Source of the DNA: Pseudomonas thermotolerans DSM 14292
Lineage (GTDB): Bacteria; Pseudomonadota; Gammaproteobacteria; Pseudomonadales; Pseudomonadaceae
Length of the DNA stretch: 64,000 nt
NCBI RefSeq assembly: GCF_000364625.1
Contig: NZ_KB822605.1
Location: 62,001-126,000, forward strand
Direction of reading: 5' to 3'
The notes under the pieces: generated by a model
Database searches by the model: none
Seen by the model: only the letters and a program-made list of their open reading frames with translations
Told to the model about the DNA's origin: nothing
Part shown: one piece after another, positions 49,792 to 59,241 of the stretch
Position numbering within the stretch: position 1 is the first letter of the stretch
Layout of the letters: each line of letters starts with the position of its first letter
Translations under genes and position numbers: made by a program

Positions 49792-50805
49792 TCAGGGCTC
49801 CAGCACCACCCGGCCGTCCTTCGGACAGCCTTCCAGGTAGCGGTGCGCGGCGACCACCTTGTCCAGCGGGAACACCTTGCCCACCCGACTGCTCAGCAGG
49901 CCGTCGCAGGTCAGTTGGTCGATCGCCTGTAGCGCGCGCTCGAGGGCCTGGCGGTCCTGGGGGATGCCCAGCTCCGGCTTGCCGGTGAAGTTGCCCAGAC
50001 AGTGGACGAAGAACTGGATGTTCTTCTGGAACGCCGCGCAGGCCGGGAACGGCGTGTTGTTGCCGCCCTGCAGGCCGTAGAGGATCAGCCTGCCGCGCGG
50101 TGCGACGACGTCGCCGAGCAGACACATCTGCGGTCCCCCGAGACCGTCCATGACGATGTCCACGCCGCGCCCGTCGGTGAGCGCGGTGACCCGGCCGACC
50201 AGGTCCTCCTCCTCGCTGAGGATCACCTTGTCGGCGCCTAGGGCGAGCAGGATCTCGCGCTCCTCCGCCCAGCGAGTGGCGGCGATCACCCTGAGGCCCA
50301 GGGCCTTGCCCAGCTGGAGCATGGCCGGACCGCTGCCGTGCGCGCCCTCGGTGAGCAGTACGGTTTCGCCTGTCTGGGCCCGGGCCAGCTCGACGTAGGC
50401 GAACCAGGCGGTGAGGAAGGCGGTGTAGTGCACCGCGGCCTGCCGGGGATCGAGCCGTTCGGGATAGCGGACCAGCGAGCTGCGCGGCAGCAGCACCTGG
50501 TCGCCGCAGGCCGGGTAGTCGTTGATGCTGTGGCCGAGGAAGCTGGCCACCTTGTCGCCGGCCACGAGGTCCTCGACCCCGCTGCCGACGGCCACGACCT
50601 CACCGGCCACCTCGAAGCCCAGGCCGGCGGGCAGGCGCGCCCGGCTGTTGGAGAGGTTCTGTCGCCAGAGCACGTCGAACCAGCTCACGCCAATCGCCTC
50701 GCTGCGGACCAGCACCTCTCCCGGAGCGGGCGACGGCAGTTCGACCTGCTCGACCTTGAGGACCTCGGCAGGGCCGAACTGGTGAAAGCGGATCATGCGG
50801 GACAT
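49792..50805 (-). CDS. mexS: MexS-type zinc-dependent alcohol dehydrogenase family oxidoreductase
   Basis: This 337-residue medium-chain dehydrogenase/reductase has an N-terminal GroES-like domain (MSRMIRFHQFGPAEVLK) and a Rossmann domain. Conserved MexS segments include FPACAAFQKNIQFFVHCLGNFTGKPELGIPQDRQAL, quoted here in two known blocks. MexS loss activates MexT and the MexEF-OprN pump in P. aeruginosa, apparently through redox or metabolite stress; its substrate is not settled. ATG 50805 is used; a TTG six codons earlier is less likely. It is divergent from mexT, the same arrangement as in P. aeruginosa. Confidence 0.9.
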   Translation of the reverse strand: MSRMIRFHQFGPAEVLKVEQVELPSPAPGEVLVRSEAIGVSWFDVLWRQNLSNSRARLPAGLGFEVAGEVVAVGSGVEDLVAGDKVASFLGHSINDYPACGDQVLLPRSSLVRYPERLDPRQAAVHYTAFLTAWFAYVELARAQTGETVLLTEGAHGSGPAMLQLGKALGLRVIAATRWAEEREILLALGADKVILSEEEDLVGRVTALTDGRGVDIVMDGLGGPQMCLLGDVVAPRGRLILYGLQGGNNTPFPACAAFQKNIQFFVHCLGNFTGKPELGIPQDRQALERALQAIDQLTCDGLLSSRVGKVFPLDKVVAAHRYLEGCPKDGRVVLEP

Positions 50806-50842
50806 CGCGAACCTCGCCGGCAATCTCTAATGCCACGGACTG

Positions 50843-50882
50843 TATCCGGGCTTTCCGGATAGGACCACCCGTTGACATCGAT
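50843..50882. promoter_or_regulatory. mexS-mexT divergent control region elements
   Basis: A perfect inverted repeat, TATCCGG-GCTTT-CCGGATA (50843-50861), is followed by TTGACATCGAT (50872-50882). The ATCGAT core resembles the GTCGAT half of MexT/LysR boxes, but the remaining positions match poorly. A role in mexS or mexT control is inference. Confidence 0.35.
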
Positions 50883-51014
50883 AGTACACATGAATGGGGA
50901 TGATGCTGCAGGAATGCCGGCCTCCGCGAGCGCCGCGAAACGCTCGGCCGTCCGGCGACTTGACGCCCGCCGCCGGCACGGTCAGTTTAATTCCCTCACA
51001 GCACGGGAACGTCC

Positions 51015-51929
51015 ATGAACCGCAACGATCTGCGCCGCGTCGACCTGAACCTGCTGATCGTCTTCGAGACGCTGATGCACGAGCGCAGCGTCACCCGCGC
51101 GGCGGAAAAGCTGTTCCTCGGCCAGCCGGCGATCAGCGCGGCCCTGGCCCGCCTGCGCACGCTGTTCGACGACCCGCTGTTCGTGCGCACCGGGCGGAGC
51201 ATGGAACCCTCGGCGCGCGCCCAGGAGATCTTCGCCCTGCTCTCCCCGGCTTTGGACGCCATCTCTACCGCGGTCAGCCGCGCCGCGGACTTCGATCCCG
51301 CCACCAGCACTGCAGTGTTCCGCATTGGCCTCTCCGACGAAGTGGAGCTCGCCCTGCTGCCAGCCCTGCTCAAGCGCATCCGCGCCGAGGCGCCGGGGGT
51401 GGCACTGGTGGTGCGCCGAACCAACTACCTGCTGATCCCGCAGATGCTCGCCTCCGGGGAGATCTCGGTGGGCGTCTCCTACACCGAGGAGCTGCCCGCC
51501 AACGCCAAGCGCAAGGTGCTGCGCCGCAGCAAGCCCAAACTGCTACGCGCCGACGGCATTCCCGGGCCGCTGAGCCTCGACGACTACTGCACGCGGCCCC
51601 ATGCCCTGGTGTCCTTCGCCGGCAACCTGACCGGCTTCATCGACGAGGAGCTGGCCAAGCTCGGCCGGCAGCGCAAGGTGGTTCTCGCCGTGCCGCAGTT
51701 CAACGGTCTCGGCAGCCTGCTGGCGGGTACCGACATGCTCGTCACCGTGCCGGACTACACCGCCGCTGCCCTGGCCTCCGCCGGCGGCCTGCGCGTCGAG
51801 GACCTGCCCCTGGAGACGCCCAGCTTCGAACTGCACATGGCCTGGCGCGGCGCCCAGGACAACGACCCGGCAGAACGCTGGCTGCGCTCGCGCATCCAGA
51901 TGTTCTGCTCCGACCCGGACAGCCTGTAA
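51015..51929 (+). CDS. mexT: LysR-type activator MexT
   Basis: This 304-residue LysR regulator has a DNA-binding region (RRVDLNLLIVFETLMHERSV and LGQPAISAALARLRTLFDD) and effector domain blocks (LVVRRTNYLL, VLAVPQFNGLGSLLAGTD, WRGAQDNDPAERWLRSRI) that closely resemble P. aeruginosa MexT as I remember it. MexT activates mexEF-oprN. The frame is intact, without the 8-bp insertion that inactivates it in some P. aeruginosa strains. It lies between mexS (divergent) and mexE (166 bp downstream, same strand). Confidence 0.94.
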   Translation: MNRNDLRRVDLNLLIVFETLMHERSVTRAAEKLFLGQPAISAALARLRTLFDDPLFVRTGRSMEPSARAQEIFALLSPALDAISTAVSRAADFDPATSTAVFRIGLSDEVELALLPALLKRIRAEAPGVALVVRRTNYLLIPQMLASGEISVGVSYTEELPANAKRKVLRRSKPKLLRADGIPGPLSLDDYCTRPHALVSFAGNLTGFIDEELAKLGRQRKVVLAVPQFNGLGSLLAGTDMLVTVPDYTAAALASAGGLRVEDLPLETPSFELHMAWRGAQDNDPAERWLRSRIQMFCSDPDSL

Positions 51930-51990
51930 CCTCGTTCCCAGAGCTTTCGGCGACATTCCATACGACCCTATCGATATAACCGGTCGGTCC

Positions 51991-52014
51991 ATCATTCCCA
52001 TTGATAGTCAACTT
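51991..52014 (+). promoter_or_regulatory. Candidate MexT (nod-box-like) site upstream of mexE
   Basis: ATCA-TTCCC-ATTGAT-AGTC-AACTT fits the spacing of the MexT box ATCA-N5-GTCGAT-N4-ACYAT: the ATCA block is exact, and ATTGAT matches four of six positions. It lies about 80-105 bp before the mexE start. A TATCGATA palindrome occurs nearby at 51969-51976. Confidence 0.45.
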
Positions 52015-52095
52015 CGTCCCGTTCGATTCGTCCTCGTCTCGTGACGACCGCAGACTTCGCCCCATTCCAGAAAACAACCTACGGCGGAGTCACCG

Positions 52096-53325
52096 ATGGA
52101 ACAGTCGATCAAGACCTTGCGCTTCACCCTTGCCGCCCTGCCGCTGATCCTCCTGGCCGCCTGCGGTCAGGGTCAGAGCACCAGCGCCGGCGGAGCGCCG
52201 GCGCCCAAGGTGAGCGTCGCAGCGGTGATCCAGCAACCGATCAACGAATGGGACGAGCTCACCGGCCGCCTGGAGGCGCCGGAGTCCGTGGTGGTCCGCC
52301 CGCGGGTCTCCGGCTACATCGACAGGGTGGCCTTCACCGAGGGCGCCCTGGTGAAGAAGGGCGACCTGCTGTTCCAGATCGATCCACGCCCCTTCGAGGC
52401 CGAGGTCAGGCGCCTCGAGGCCCAGCTGCAGCAGGCCCGCGCCAACCTCGCCCAGGCCGAGAACGAGGCCCGCCGCGGCGAGCGCCTGCGCGCCAGCAAC
52501 GCGATCTCGGCCGAACTGGCCGACGCCCGGGCCAGCGCCGCACTGCAGGCGCGGGCCGAGGTGGCGGCGATCCAGGCCGGCCTGGAGGCGGCGCGTCTGA
52601 ATCTGGAGTTCACCCGGGTCACCGCGCCCATCGACGGCCGCGTCAGCCGCGCTGAGGTGACCACCGGAAACCTGGTCAATGCGGGAGAAACCCGCCTCAC
52701 CAGCCTGGTCTCCACCGACAAGGTGTACGCCTACTTCGATGCCGACGAACGCATCTACCTGAAGTACCAGGAACTCTCCCGCGATGGCCAGCGCAGCGAC
52801 TCCACCCCCGTCTACCTCGGCCTGTCCGACGAGGACGGTTTTCCCCACGAGGGGCGCATGGACTTCATGGACAACCAGGTAGACCCGCGCACCGGCACCA
52901 TCCGCGGCCGGGCGGTTTTCGACAACCGCGACGGGCGCTTCACCCCCGGCCTCTACGTCCGCCTGCGCCTGGTCGGCAGCGCCACCTATGACGCTGCGCT
53001 GATCAAGGACGAGGCGGTCGGCACCGATCTCGGCAAGAAGTTCGTGCTGACCCTCGCCGACGACGGCACCGTGGCCTACCGGGCCGTCGAGCTGGGACCG
53101 CGGCTCGAGGGCCTGCGCATCGTCCGCAAGGGCCTGCGCAAGGGCGAGAAGATCGTCGTCAACGGTCTGCAGCGCGCCCGGCCGGGCATGCAGGTGACCC
53201 CCGAGGACGTGCCCATGGCCGACGAGCAGACCCTCGCCAATCTGGCCCGCCAGCGCCAGGCGGTGGACGAGAGCCTGCCGGACCGCGTCGCCCAACACCC
53301 GAAACCGGCCAGTCCGCGCGGCTGA
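52096..53325 (+). CDS. mexE: RND efflux periplasmic adaptor MexE
   Basis: This 409-residue membrane fusion lipoprotein bridges pump and outer-membrane channel. The signal peptide ends in the lipobox L20-A-A-C23. The lipoyl halves (VVRPRVSGYIDRVAFTEGALV and LEFTRVTAPIDGRVS) flank a coiled-coil hairpin (RRLEAQLQQARANLAQAENE). A beta-barrel domain contains DNQVDPRTGTIRGRAVF. Identity as MexE rests on position after mexT and before an RND pump. A conserved ACGGCGGAG ribosome site precedes the start. Confidence 0.92.
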   Translation: MEQSIKTLRFTLAALPLILLAACGQGQSTSAGGAPAPKVSVAAVIQQPINEWDELTGRLEAPESVVVRPRVSGYIDRVAFTEGALVKKGDLLFQIDPRPFEAEVRRLEAQLQQARANLAQAENEARRGERLRASNAISAELADARASAALQARAEVAAIQAGLEAARLNLEFTRVTAPIDGRVSRAEVTTGNLVNAGETRLTSLVSTDKVYAYFDADERIYLKYQELSRDGQRSDSTPVYLGLSDEDGFPHEGRMDFMDNQVDPRTGTIRGRAVFDNRDGRFTPGLYVRLRLVGSATYDAALIKDEAVGTDLGKKFVLTLADDGTVAYRAVELGPRLEGLRIVRKGLRKGEKIVVNGLQRARPGMQVTPEDVPMADEQTLANLARQRQAVDESLPDRVAQHPKPASPRG

Positions 53326-53337
53326 CGGCGCCATCAC

Positions 53338-53360
53338 CCCTCTCCCCTGACTGGAGAGGG
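53338..53360. repeat. CCCTCTCC/GGAGAGGG repeat (copy 3) between mexE and mexF
   Basis: CCCTCTCC (53338-53345) and GGAGAGGG (53353-53360) face each other across a seven-base spacer in the 112-bp gap between mexE and mexF. Such adaptor and pump genes usually lie much closer, so the element may have been inserted into the operon. Confidence 0.7.
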
Positions 53361-53437
53361 AAGTGGAAGAGCACCGAAACACCCCAATGCGACTCCGCCC
53401 CCGGCGGAGCCGCTCGCCCTTTGCCAGGTAAAAGACG

Positions 53438-56400
53438 ATGAACTTCTCCCAGTACTTCATCCGGCGCCCGATCTTCGCCGCCGTGCTGTCGCTGATGATC
53501 CTGATCGCCGGAGCCATCGCGGTGTTCCAGCTGCCGATCAGCGAATACCCCGAGGTGGTTCCGCCCACCGTGGTGGTGCGCGCCAACTATCCCGGCGCCA
53601 ACCCCAAGGTGATCGGCGAGACCGTCGCCTCACCGCTGGAACAGGCCATCGTCGGCGTGGAAGGCATGCTCTACATGTCCTCGCAATCCACCGCCGACGG
53701 CCGGATGACCCTGACCATCACCTTCGCCCTCGGCACCGACCTGGACAACGCCCAGGTACAGGTGCAGAACCGGGTCACCCGCACCGAGCCGCAGCTGCCT
53801 GAGGAAGTGACGCGCCTGGGCATCACCGTGGACAAGGCCTCCCCCGACCTGACCATGGTGGTGCACCTGACTTCGCCGGATGACCGCTACGACATGCTCT
53901 ACCTGTCCAACTACGCCGTGCTCAACATCAAGGACGAGCTGGCCAGGCTGGACGGCGTGGGCGACGTGCAGCTGTTCGGCATGGGCGACTACTCGCTGCG
54001 CGTCTGGCTCGATCCGAACAAGGTGGCCTCGCGCAACCTCACCGCCAGCGACGTGGTCGCCGCCATTCGCGAGCAGAACCGCCAGGTCGCCGCCGGGGTC
54101 CTCGGCGCTCCGCCGGCCCCATCCGACATCAGTTTCCAGATGTCGATCAACACGCAGGGGCGGCTGGTCTCCGAGGAGGAGTTCGAGAACATCATCATCC
54201 GCGTCGGCGAGCACGGCGAGATCACCCGGCTGCGCGACATCGCCCGGGTCGAGCTGGGCTCCAACCGCTACTCCCTGCGCTCGTTGCTCAACAACCAGCC
54301 GGCCGTATCCATCCCGGTATTCCAGCGCCCCGGCTCCAATGCCATCGACATCTCCAACCGGGTGCGCGCCAAGATGGCCGAGCTCAAACAGAGCTTCCCG
54401 GAAGGCATGGACTACGAGATCGTCTACGATCCAACCGTCTTCGTGCGCGGCTCCATTGAGGCGGTGGTGCATACCCTGCTGGAAGCCATCGTCCTGGTGG
54501 TGCTGGTGGTGATCCTGTTCCTGCAGACCTGGCGCGCCTCGATCATCCCGCTGGCCGCGGTGCCGGTGTCGCTGATCGGCACCTTCGCGGTGATGCACCT
54601 GTTCGGCTTCTCCCTCAACGCCCTATCGCTGTTCGGCCTGGTGCTGGCGATCGGCATCGTGGTGGACGACGCCATCGTGGTGGTGGAGAACGTCGAGCGG
54701 CACATCGGCCTTGGCAAGACGCCGGTGCAGGCGGCGCGCGACGCCATGCGCGAGGTCACCGGGCCGATCATCGCCATCGCCCTGGTGCTCTGCGCGGTGT
54801 TCGTGCCGACGGCGTTCATCTCCGGCCTGTCCGGGCAGTTCTACCAGCAGTTCGCGCTGACCGTGGCGATCTCCACGGTGATCTCGGCGTTCAACTCGCT
54901 GACCCTCTCCCCGGCCCTCGCCGCCATCCTGCTGAAGAGCCACGACGCGCCCAAGGACCGTTTCTCGCAGCTGCTCGAGCGGCTCCTCGGCAACTGGCTG
55001 TTCAGGCCCTTCAACCGCCTGTTCGAGCGCACCGGCCACGGCTACGTCGGCATCGTGCAGCAGGTCCTGCGCAAGAGCGGCATCGCCGTCGCGCTCTACG
55101 GTGGTCTGCTGGCCCTCACCTGGCTGGGCCTGAGCACCACGCCGACCGGCTTCGTGCCGGCTCAGGACAAGCAGTACCTGGTGGCCATCGCCCAACTGCC
55201 GGACGCAGCGACCCTCGACCGCACCGAGGCGGTGATCAAGCGCATGGCGGAGATCGCCGGCCAGCATCCGGGCATCGAGAACACCGTGCAGTTCCCGGGG
55301 CTGTCCATCAACGGTTTCACCAACAGCCCGAACAGCGGCATCGTGTTCACTCCGCTGAAGCCCTTCGCGGAGCGGCGTGATCCCGCATTGAGCGGGGCGG
55401 CCATCGCCGCTGAGCTCAACCGGCAGTTCGCCGACATTCAGGAAGCCCGCATCGCCATCTTCCCGCCACCACCGGTGCGCGGTCTTGGCACCATCGGCGG
55501 CTTCCGAGTGCAGGTCGAGGACCGCGGCGGCCTGGGCTACGAGGCGCTGTACCAGGAGGTGCAGAACGTCATTGCCAAGAGCCGCGAGGTGCCCGAGCTG
55601 GCCGGCCTGTTCACCACCTATCAGGTGAACGTGCCCCAGGTGGATGCCGCCATCGACCGCGAGAAGGCCAAGACCCACGGCGTGGAGATCGATGACATCT
55701 TCACCACCCTGCAGGTCTACCTGGGCTCGCTGTACGCCAACGACTTCAACCGTTTCGGGCGCACCTACCAAGTCAACGTCCAGGCCGAGCAGCAGTTCCG
55801 CCTCGAGCCCGAGCAGATCGGCCAGCTCAAGGTGCGCAACAACCGCGGCGAAATGGTGCCGCTGGCCACCTTCATCAAGGTGAGCGACACCTCCGGACCC
55901 GACCGGGTGATGCACTACAACGGCTTCATCACCGCCGAGATCAACGGCGCCGCGGCCCCGGGCTACAGCTCCGGGCAGGCCAAGGCGGCGATGGAACGGC
56001 TGCTGGAGCAAGAACTGCCCAACGGCATGACCTACGAATGGACCGATCTGACCTACCAGCAGATCCTCGCCGGCAACTCGGCGATCTACATCTTCCCGCT
56101 CTGCGTGCTGCTGGTGTTCCTGGTGCTCTCCGCGCTCTACGAGAGCTGGAGCCTGCCGCTGGCGGTGATCTTGATCGTGCCCATGACCCTGCTCTCGGCG
56201 ATCACCGGGGTGATCCTGGCCGGCAGCGACAACAACATCTTCACCCAGATCGGCCTGATCGTGCTGGTGGGCCTGGCGTGCAAGAACGCCATCCTCATCG
56301 TCGAGTTCGCCAAGGACAAGGAGGCCGAGGGCCTGCCCCCCTGGGACGCCGTGCTGGAAGCCTGCCGCCTGCGGCTGCGGCCGATCCTGATGACTTCCAT

Positions 56401-56608
56401 CGCCTTCATCATGGGCGTGGTACCGCTGGTGCTGTCCACCGGGGCCGGTGCCGAGATGCGCCATGCCATGGGCGTGGCGGTGTTCAGCGGGATGATCGGG
56501 GTGACCTTCTTCGGGCTGCTGCTGACCCCGGTGTTCTACGTACTGATTCGTGACTTCGTGGCCGGGCGCCAGGCCCGCAAGGCCCGACTGCTGGAGGTAC
56601 AAGCATGA
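53438..56608 (+). CDS. mexF: RND multidrug efflux pump MexF
   Basis: This 1056-residue inner-membrane proton/drug antiporter has the HAE1-type layout: twelve membrane segments and two large periplasmic loops. The N-terminus (FSQYFIRRPIFAAVLSLMIL) is standard. Transmembrane segment 4 carries the proton-relay Asp pair in GIVVDDAIVVVENVERH. ATPTGFVPAQDK-type and GLACKNAILIVEFAKD segments occur in the second half, read here as TTPTGFVPAQDKQ and LVGLACKNAIL. It overlaps oprN by four bases. MexF of P. aeruginosa exports chloramphenicol, fluoroquinolones, trimethoprim and quorum-signal precursors; the same range is assumed, not shown. Confidence 0.95.
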   Translation: MNFSQYFIRRPIFAAVLSLMILIAGAIAVFQLPISEYPEVVPPTVVVRANYPGANPKVIGETVASPLEQAIVGVEGMLYMSSQSTADGRMTLTITFALGTDLDNAQVQVQNRVTRTEPQLPEEVTRLGITVDKASPDLTMVVHLTSPDDRYDMLYLSNYAVLNIKDELARLDGVGDVQLFGMGDYSLRVWLDPNKVASRNLTASDVVAAIREQNRQVAAGVLGAPPAPSDISFQMSINTQGRLVSEEEFENIIIRVGEHGEITRLRDIARVELGSNRYSLRSLLNNQPAVSIPVFQRPGSNAIDISNRVRAKMAELKQSFPEGMDYEIVYDPTVFVRGSIEAVVHTLLEAIVLVVLVVILFLQTWRASIIPLAAVPVSLIGTFAVMHLFGFSLNALSLFGLVLAIGIVVDDAIVVVENVERHIGLGKTPVQAARDAMREVTGPIIAIALVLCAVFVPTAFISGLSGQFYQQFALTVAISTVISAFNSLTLSPALAAILLKSHDAPKDRFSQLLERLLGNWLFRPFNRLFERTGHGYVGIVQQVLRKSGIAVALYGGLLALTWLGLSTTPTGFVPAQDKQYLVAIAQLPDAATLDRTEAVIKRMAEIAGQHPGIENTVQFPGLSINGFTNSPNSGIVFTPLKPFAERRDPALSGAAIAAELNRQFADIQEARIAIFPPPPVRGLGTIGGFRVQVEDRGGLGYEALYQEVQNVIAKSREVPELAGLFTTYQVNVPQVDAAIDREKAKTHGVEIDDIFTTLQVYLGSLYANDFNRFGRTYQVNVQAEQQFRLEPEQIGQLKVRNNRGEMVPLATFIKVSDTSGPDRVMHYNGFITAEINGAAAPGYSSGQAKAAMERLLEQELPNGMTYEWTDLTYQQILAGNSAIYIFPLCVLLVFLVLSALYESWSLPLAVILIVPMTLLSAITGVILAGSDNNIFTQIGLIVLVGLACKNAILIVEFAKDKEAEGLPPWDAVLEACRLRLRPILMTSIAFIMGVVPLVLSTGAGAEMRHAMGVAVFSGMIGVTFFGLLLTPVFYVLIRDFVAGRQARKARLLEVQA

Positions 56609-58032
56609 CCGTCGTAGCCTTCTCCCCCCGCGCGGGCCTGCGCGTCCTGGGCCTCGGCGCCCTGGCCCTAGCGCTCGGCGCCTGCGCGGTCGGCCCCGAT
56701 TACCGCGAGCCGGATATCGAGCCGGCCCGGCTGACCAGCGCCGATTCCGACCAGTACGACCGAGCACGCTTCGAGGCGTCCTGGTGGCGGCAGTTCGAGG
56801 ACCCGACCCTGGACAGCCTGGTCGACCAGGCCCTGCGCGAGAACCGCGAGCTGCGCCTGGCTTTCGCCCGCCTGCAGGCGGCCAGGGCGATCCGCGACGA
56901 TGTCGGCAACGACCAGCTGCCGGTGATCACCAGCGGCGTCGGTGCCACCATCGGCAAGGGCCAGCAGCCCGGCCTCGGCGAGGACCGGGTGAACAGCGAG
57001 CGCTACGACCTGGGCCTGGACATGGCCTGGGAGCTCGACCTGTTCGGCCGCATCCAGCGCCAGATCGAGGCCAGTGAGGCGGAGATCGGCGCCGCCGCGG
57101 CCGAGCTGCAGCAGCTGCAGGTCAGCCTGATCGCCGAACTGGTGGATGCCTACGGCAGCCTGCGTGGTGCTCAGCTGCGCGAACAGATCGCCCGCGACAA
57201 CCTGGCGAACCAGCGCGAGTCCCGCCAGCTCACCGAGCGCCTCTACGAAGCCGGCGTGGGCAGCGAGCTGGACGTACTGCGCGCCGATGCCCGCCTGGCC
57301 GCCACCGAGGCCAGCCTGCCGCAGCTGCAGGCCGAGGCCGTGCGGGCACGCAACCGTATCGCCACCCTGCTCGGCCAGCGTCCCGAACAGCTCAGCGTGG
57401 ACCTGTCGCCGCGGCCCCTGCCGGCCATCGCCAAGGCCCTGCCGATCGGCGATCCCGGCGAGTTGCTGCGCCGCCGTCCGGACATCCGCGCCGCGGAGCG
57501 CCGGCTCGCCGCGGCCACCGCCAACGTCGGGGTGGCTACCGCCGACCTGTTCCCGCGGGTCAGCCTGTCCGGCTTCCTCGGCTTCACCGCCGGGCGCGGT
57601 TCGCAGCTGGGCTCCTCCGCGGCGCGGGCCTGGAGCGTGACGCCGAGCATCACCTGGGCGGCCTTCGACCTCGGCAGCGTACGAGCCCGCCTGCGCGGCG
57701 CCAGGGCCGAGGCCGACGGCGCCCTGGCCGAGTACGAGCAGCAGGTGCTGCTGGCCCTGGAGGAGTCCGAGAACGCCTTCAGCGACTACGCCAAGCGCCA
57801 GCAGCGCCTGCTCTCCCTGGTCCGCCAGAGCGAAGCCAGCCGCGCCGCGGCCGAGCAGGCGGCAATCCGCTACCGGGAAGGCACCGTGGACTTCCTGGTG
57901 CTGCTGGATGCCGAGCGCGAACGCCTGGCCGCCGAGGATGCCCAGGCCCAGGCGGAAGTTGAGCTGTATCGCGGCATCGTTGCCATCTACAAGGCACTCG
58001 GCGGCGGCTGGAACGCCCAGCCCACCTCCTGA
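56605..58032 (+). CDS. oprN: Outer-membrane efflux lipoprotein OprN
   Basis: This 475-residue TolC-family channel of the NodT lipoprotein type has a lipobox L24-G-A-C27 ahead of AVGPDYREPD. Two related halves of long helices and strands show the usual WELDLFGRIQRQIEASEAE and VTPSITWAAFDLGSVRARLRG motifs. It completes MexEF-OprN. The ATG overlaps the mexF stop as ATGA, and a good terminator follows. Confidence 0.94.
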   Translation: MTVVAFSPRAGLRVLGLGALALALGACAVGPDYREPDIEPARLTSADSDQYDRARFEASWWRQFEDPTLDSLVDQALRENRELRLAFARLQAARAIRDDVGNDQLPVITSGVGATIGKGQQPGLGEDRVNSERYDLGLDMAWELDLFGRIQRQIEASEAEIGAAAAELQQLQVSLIAELVDAYGSLRGAQLREQIARDNLANQRESRQLTERLYEAGVGSELDVLRADARLAATEASLPQLQAEAVRARNRIATLLGQRPEQLSVDLSPRPLPAIAKALPIGDPGELLRRRPDIRAAERRLAAATANVGVATADLFPRVSLSGFLGFTAGRGSQLGSSAARAWSVTPSITWAAFDLGSVRARLRGARAEADGALAEYEQQVLLALEESENAFSDYAKRQQRLLSLVRQSEASRAAAEQAAIRYREGTVDFLVLLDAERERLAAEDAQAQAEVELYRGIVAIYKALGGGWNAQPTS

Positions 58033-58051
58033 GCTATTCCCTCCCGCCCTT

Positions 58052-58085
58052 GCCCGTGGTCCGATTCCCCGCCACGGGCTTTTTT
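58052..58085 (+). terminator. Rho-independent terminator of mexEF-oprN
   Basis: GCCCGTGG (58052-58059) pairs with CCACGGGC (58072-58079), with a 12-base loop, followed by six T residues (58080-58085). Confidence 0.9.
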
Positions 58086-58188
58086 GTGCCCGCGCGGCGC
58101 CATTGGGGGGGCAGAAAAAGCCGCCGCGGGGATTTCTCCGCCGCGATCTCCGGTATCATTCCGCCCCACAGCCTGCACCGGACCGCCC

Positions 58189-58581
58189 ATGAAGTTCGCC
58201 ATCGCCCTCTTCTCCCCGCCCCATGCGCCCGCCTCGCGCCGCGCCCTGCGCTTCGCCCAAGCGGTGCTGGACGGCGGTCACGAGATCGTCCGCCTGTTCT
58301 TCTACCAGGACGGCGTGCACAGCGCCTCGGCCAGCGTGGTCACCCCCCAGGACGAGCTGGACAGCGCCGCCGAATGGCGCGCCTTCGTCAGCCGGCACCA
58401 GCTGGATGGCGTGGTGTGCATCGCCGCGGCACTGCGCCGCGGCGTGCTGAACGAAGAGGAAGCGCGCCGCTACGAGCGTGACGCGGCCAACCTGCCGGCG
58501 CCCTGGGAGCTGTCCGGCCTCGGCCAGCTGCACGAGGCGGCCCAACTGGCGGACCGCCTGGTCTGCTTCGGAGGCAACTGA
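58189..58581 (+). CDS. tusD: Sulfurtransferase TusD
   Basis: This 130-residue DsrE-family protein relays sulfur for 2-thiouridine formation at the tRNA wobble base. It accepts persulfide sulfur from TusA and passes it to TusE in a TusBCD complex. The active Cys77 lies in LDGVVCIAAALRRGV. ATG 58189 begins the conserved KFAIALFSPP strand; an open frame upstream to 58084 crosses the oprN terminator and is rejected. It is the first of five close genes. Confidence 0.93.
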   Translation: MKFAIALFSPPHAPASRRALRFAQAVLDGGHEIVRLFFYQDGVHSASASVVTPQDELDSAAEWRAFVSRHQLDGVVCIAAALRRGVLNEEEARRYERDAANLPAPWELSGLGQLHEAAQLADRLVCFGGN

Positions 58582-58582
58582 G

Positions 58583-58942
58583 ATGGCCAAGTCGCTGCTG
58601 ATCGTCAGCCGTCAGGCTCCCTGGGCCGGCCCCGCCGCCCGCGAGGCCCTGGACATCGCTCTGGCCGGAGGAGCCTTCGATCTACCCATCGGCCTGCTGT
58701 TCCTCGACGACGGCGTATTCCAGCTGGTCGCCGGCCAGCAGCCGCAGCGCATCGAGCAGAAGGACCTGGGCGCCAACCTCCAGGCCCTGCCACTGTTCGG
58801 CATCGAATCCCTGTACGCCGCGCGGCACAGCCTCGCCGAGCGCGGACTGACGGAGGAAGCTCTGAGCCTGCCGGTGCAGGTGCTCGACGATACCGGCCTC
58901 GCTGCCCTGCTCGACCAATATGACCAGGTGATCACCCTCTGA
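58583..58942 (+). CDS. tusC: Sulfur relay protein TusC
   Basis: This 119-residue DsrF-like protein is part of the TusBCD heterohexamer. It opens SLLIVSRQAPWAGPAAREALD, typical of TusC, and has no cysteine in the active position, as expected. It starts one base after tusD, and its stop overlaps the tusB ATG (TGATG). Confidence 0.92.
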   Translation: MAKSLLIVSRQAPWAGPAAREALDIALAGGAFDLPIGLLFLDDGVFQLVAGQQPQRIEQKDLGANLQALPLFGIESLYAARHSLAERGLTEEALSLPVQVLDDTGLAALLDQYDQVITL

Positions 58943-59241
58943 TGGCTACCCTGCACCTGCTTTCCCATTCGCCCTTCGCCGACGGCCGCCTGAACAGCTG
59001 CCTGCGCCTGCTCGGCGCCGCCGACGGCCTGCTGCTGTGCGGCGACGCCGTCTATGCCCTGCAGCCCGGCACCACCCAGCTGCAGATCCTGGAGCAGCTG
59101 CCTGCAAGCATCGCCCTCTACGTGCTCGAAGAAGACCTGCAGGCCCGCGCCCTGCCAGTGCCGGCGCGCGTCCAGGCCGTGGACTACCCGGCCTTCGTCG
59201 AGCTGTGCGGCCGCTACGCCAAGGTGAACAGCTGGCTATGA
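58942..59241 (+). CDS. tusB: Sulfur relay protein TusB
   Basis: This 99-residue DsrH-like protein is the third member of the TusBCD complex. The start MATLHLLSHSPF and the central GDAVYALQPGT fit TusB. TusB family members are short and weakly conserved, so context (between tusC and tusE with overlaps on both sides) weighs in the call. Confidence 0.9.
   Translation: MATLHLLSHSPFADGRLNSCLRLLGAADGLLLCGDAVYALQPGTTQLQILEQLPASIALYVLEEDLQARALPVPARVQAVDYPAFVELCGRYAKVNSWL

Noticed and set aside
51015..51929. Possible mexT frameshift of the kind seen in some P. aeruginosa strains
   Set aside because: The frame is continuous over 304 codons with the full LysR domain order, so the gene is intact.
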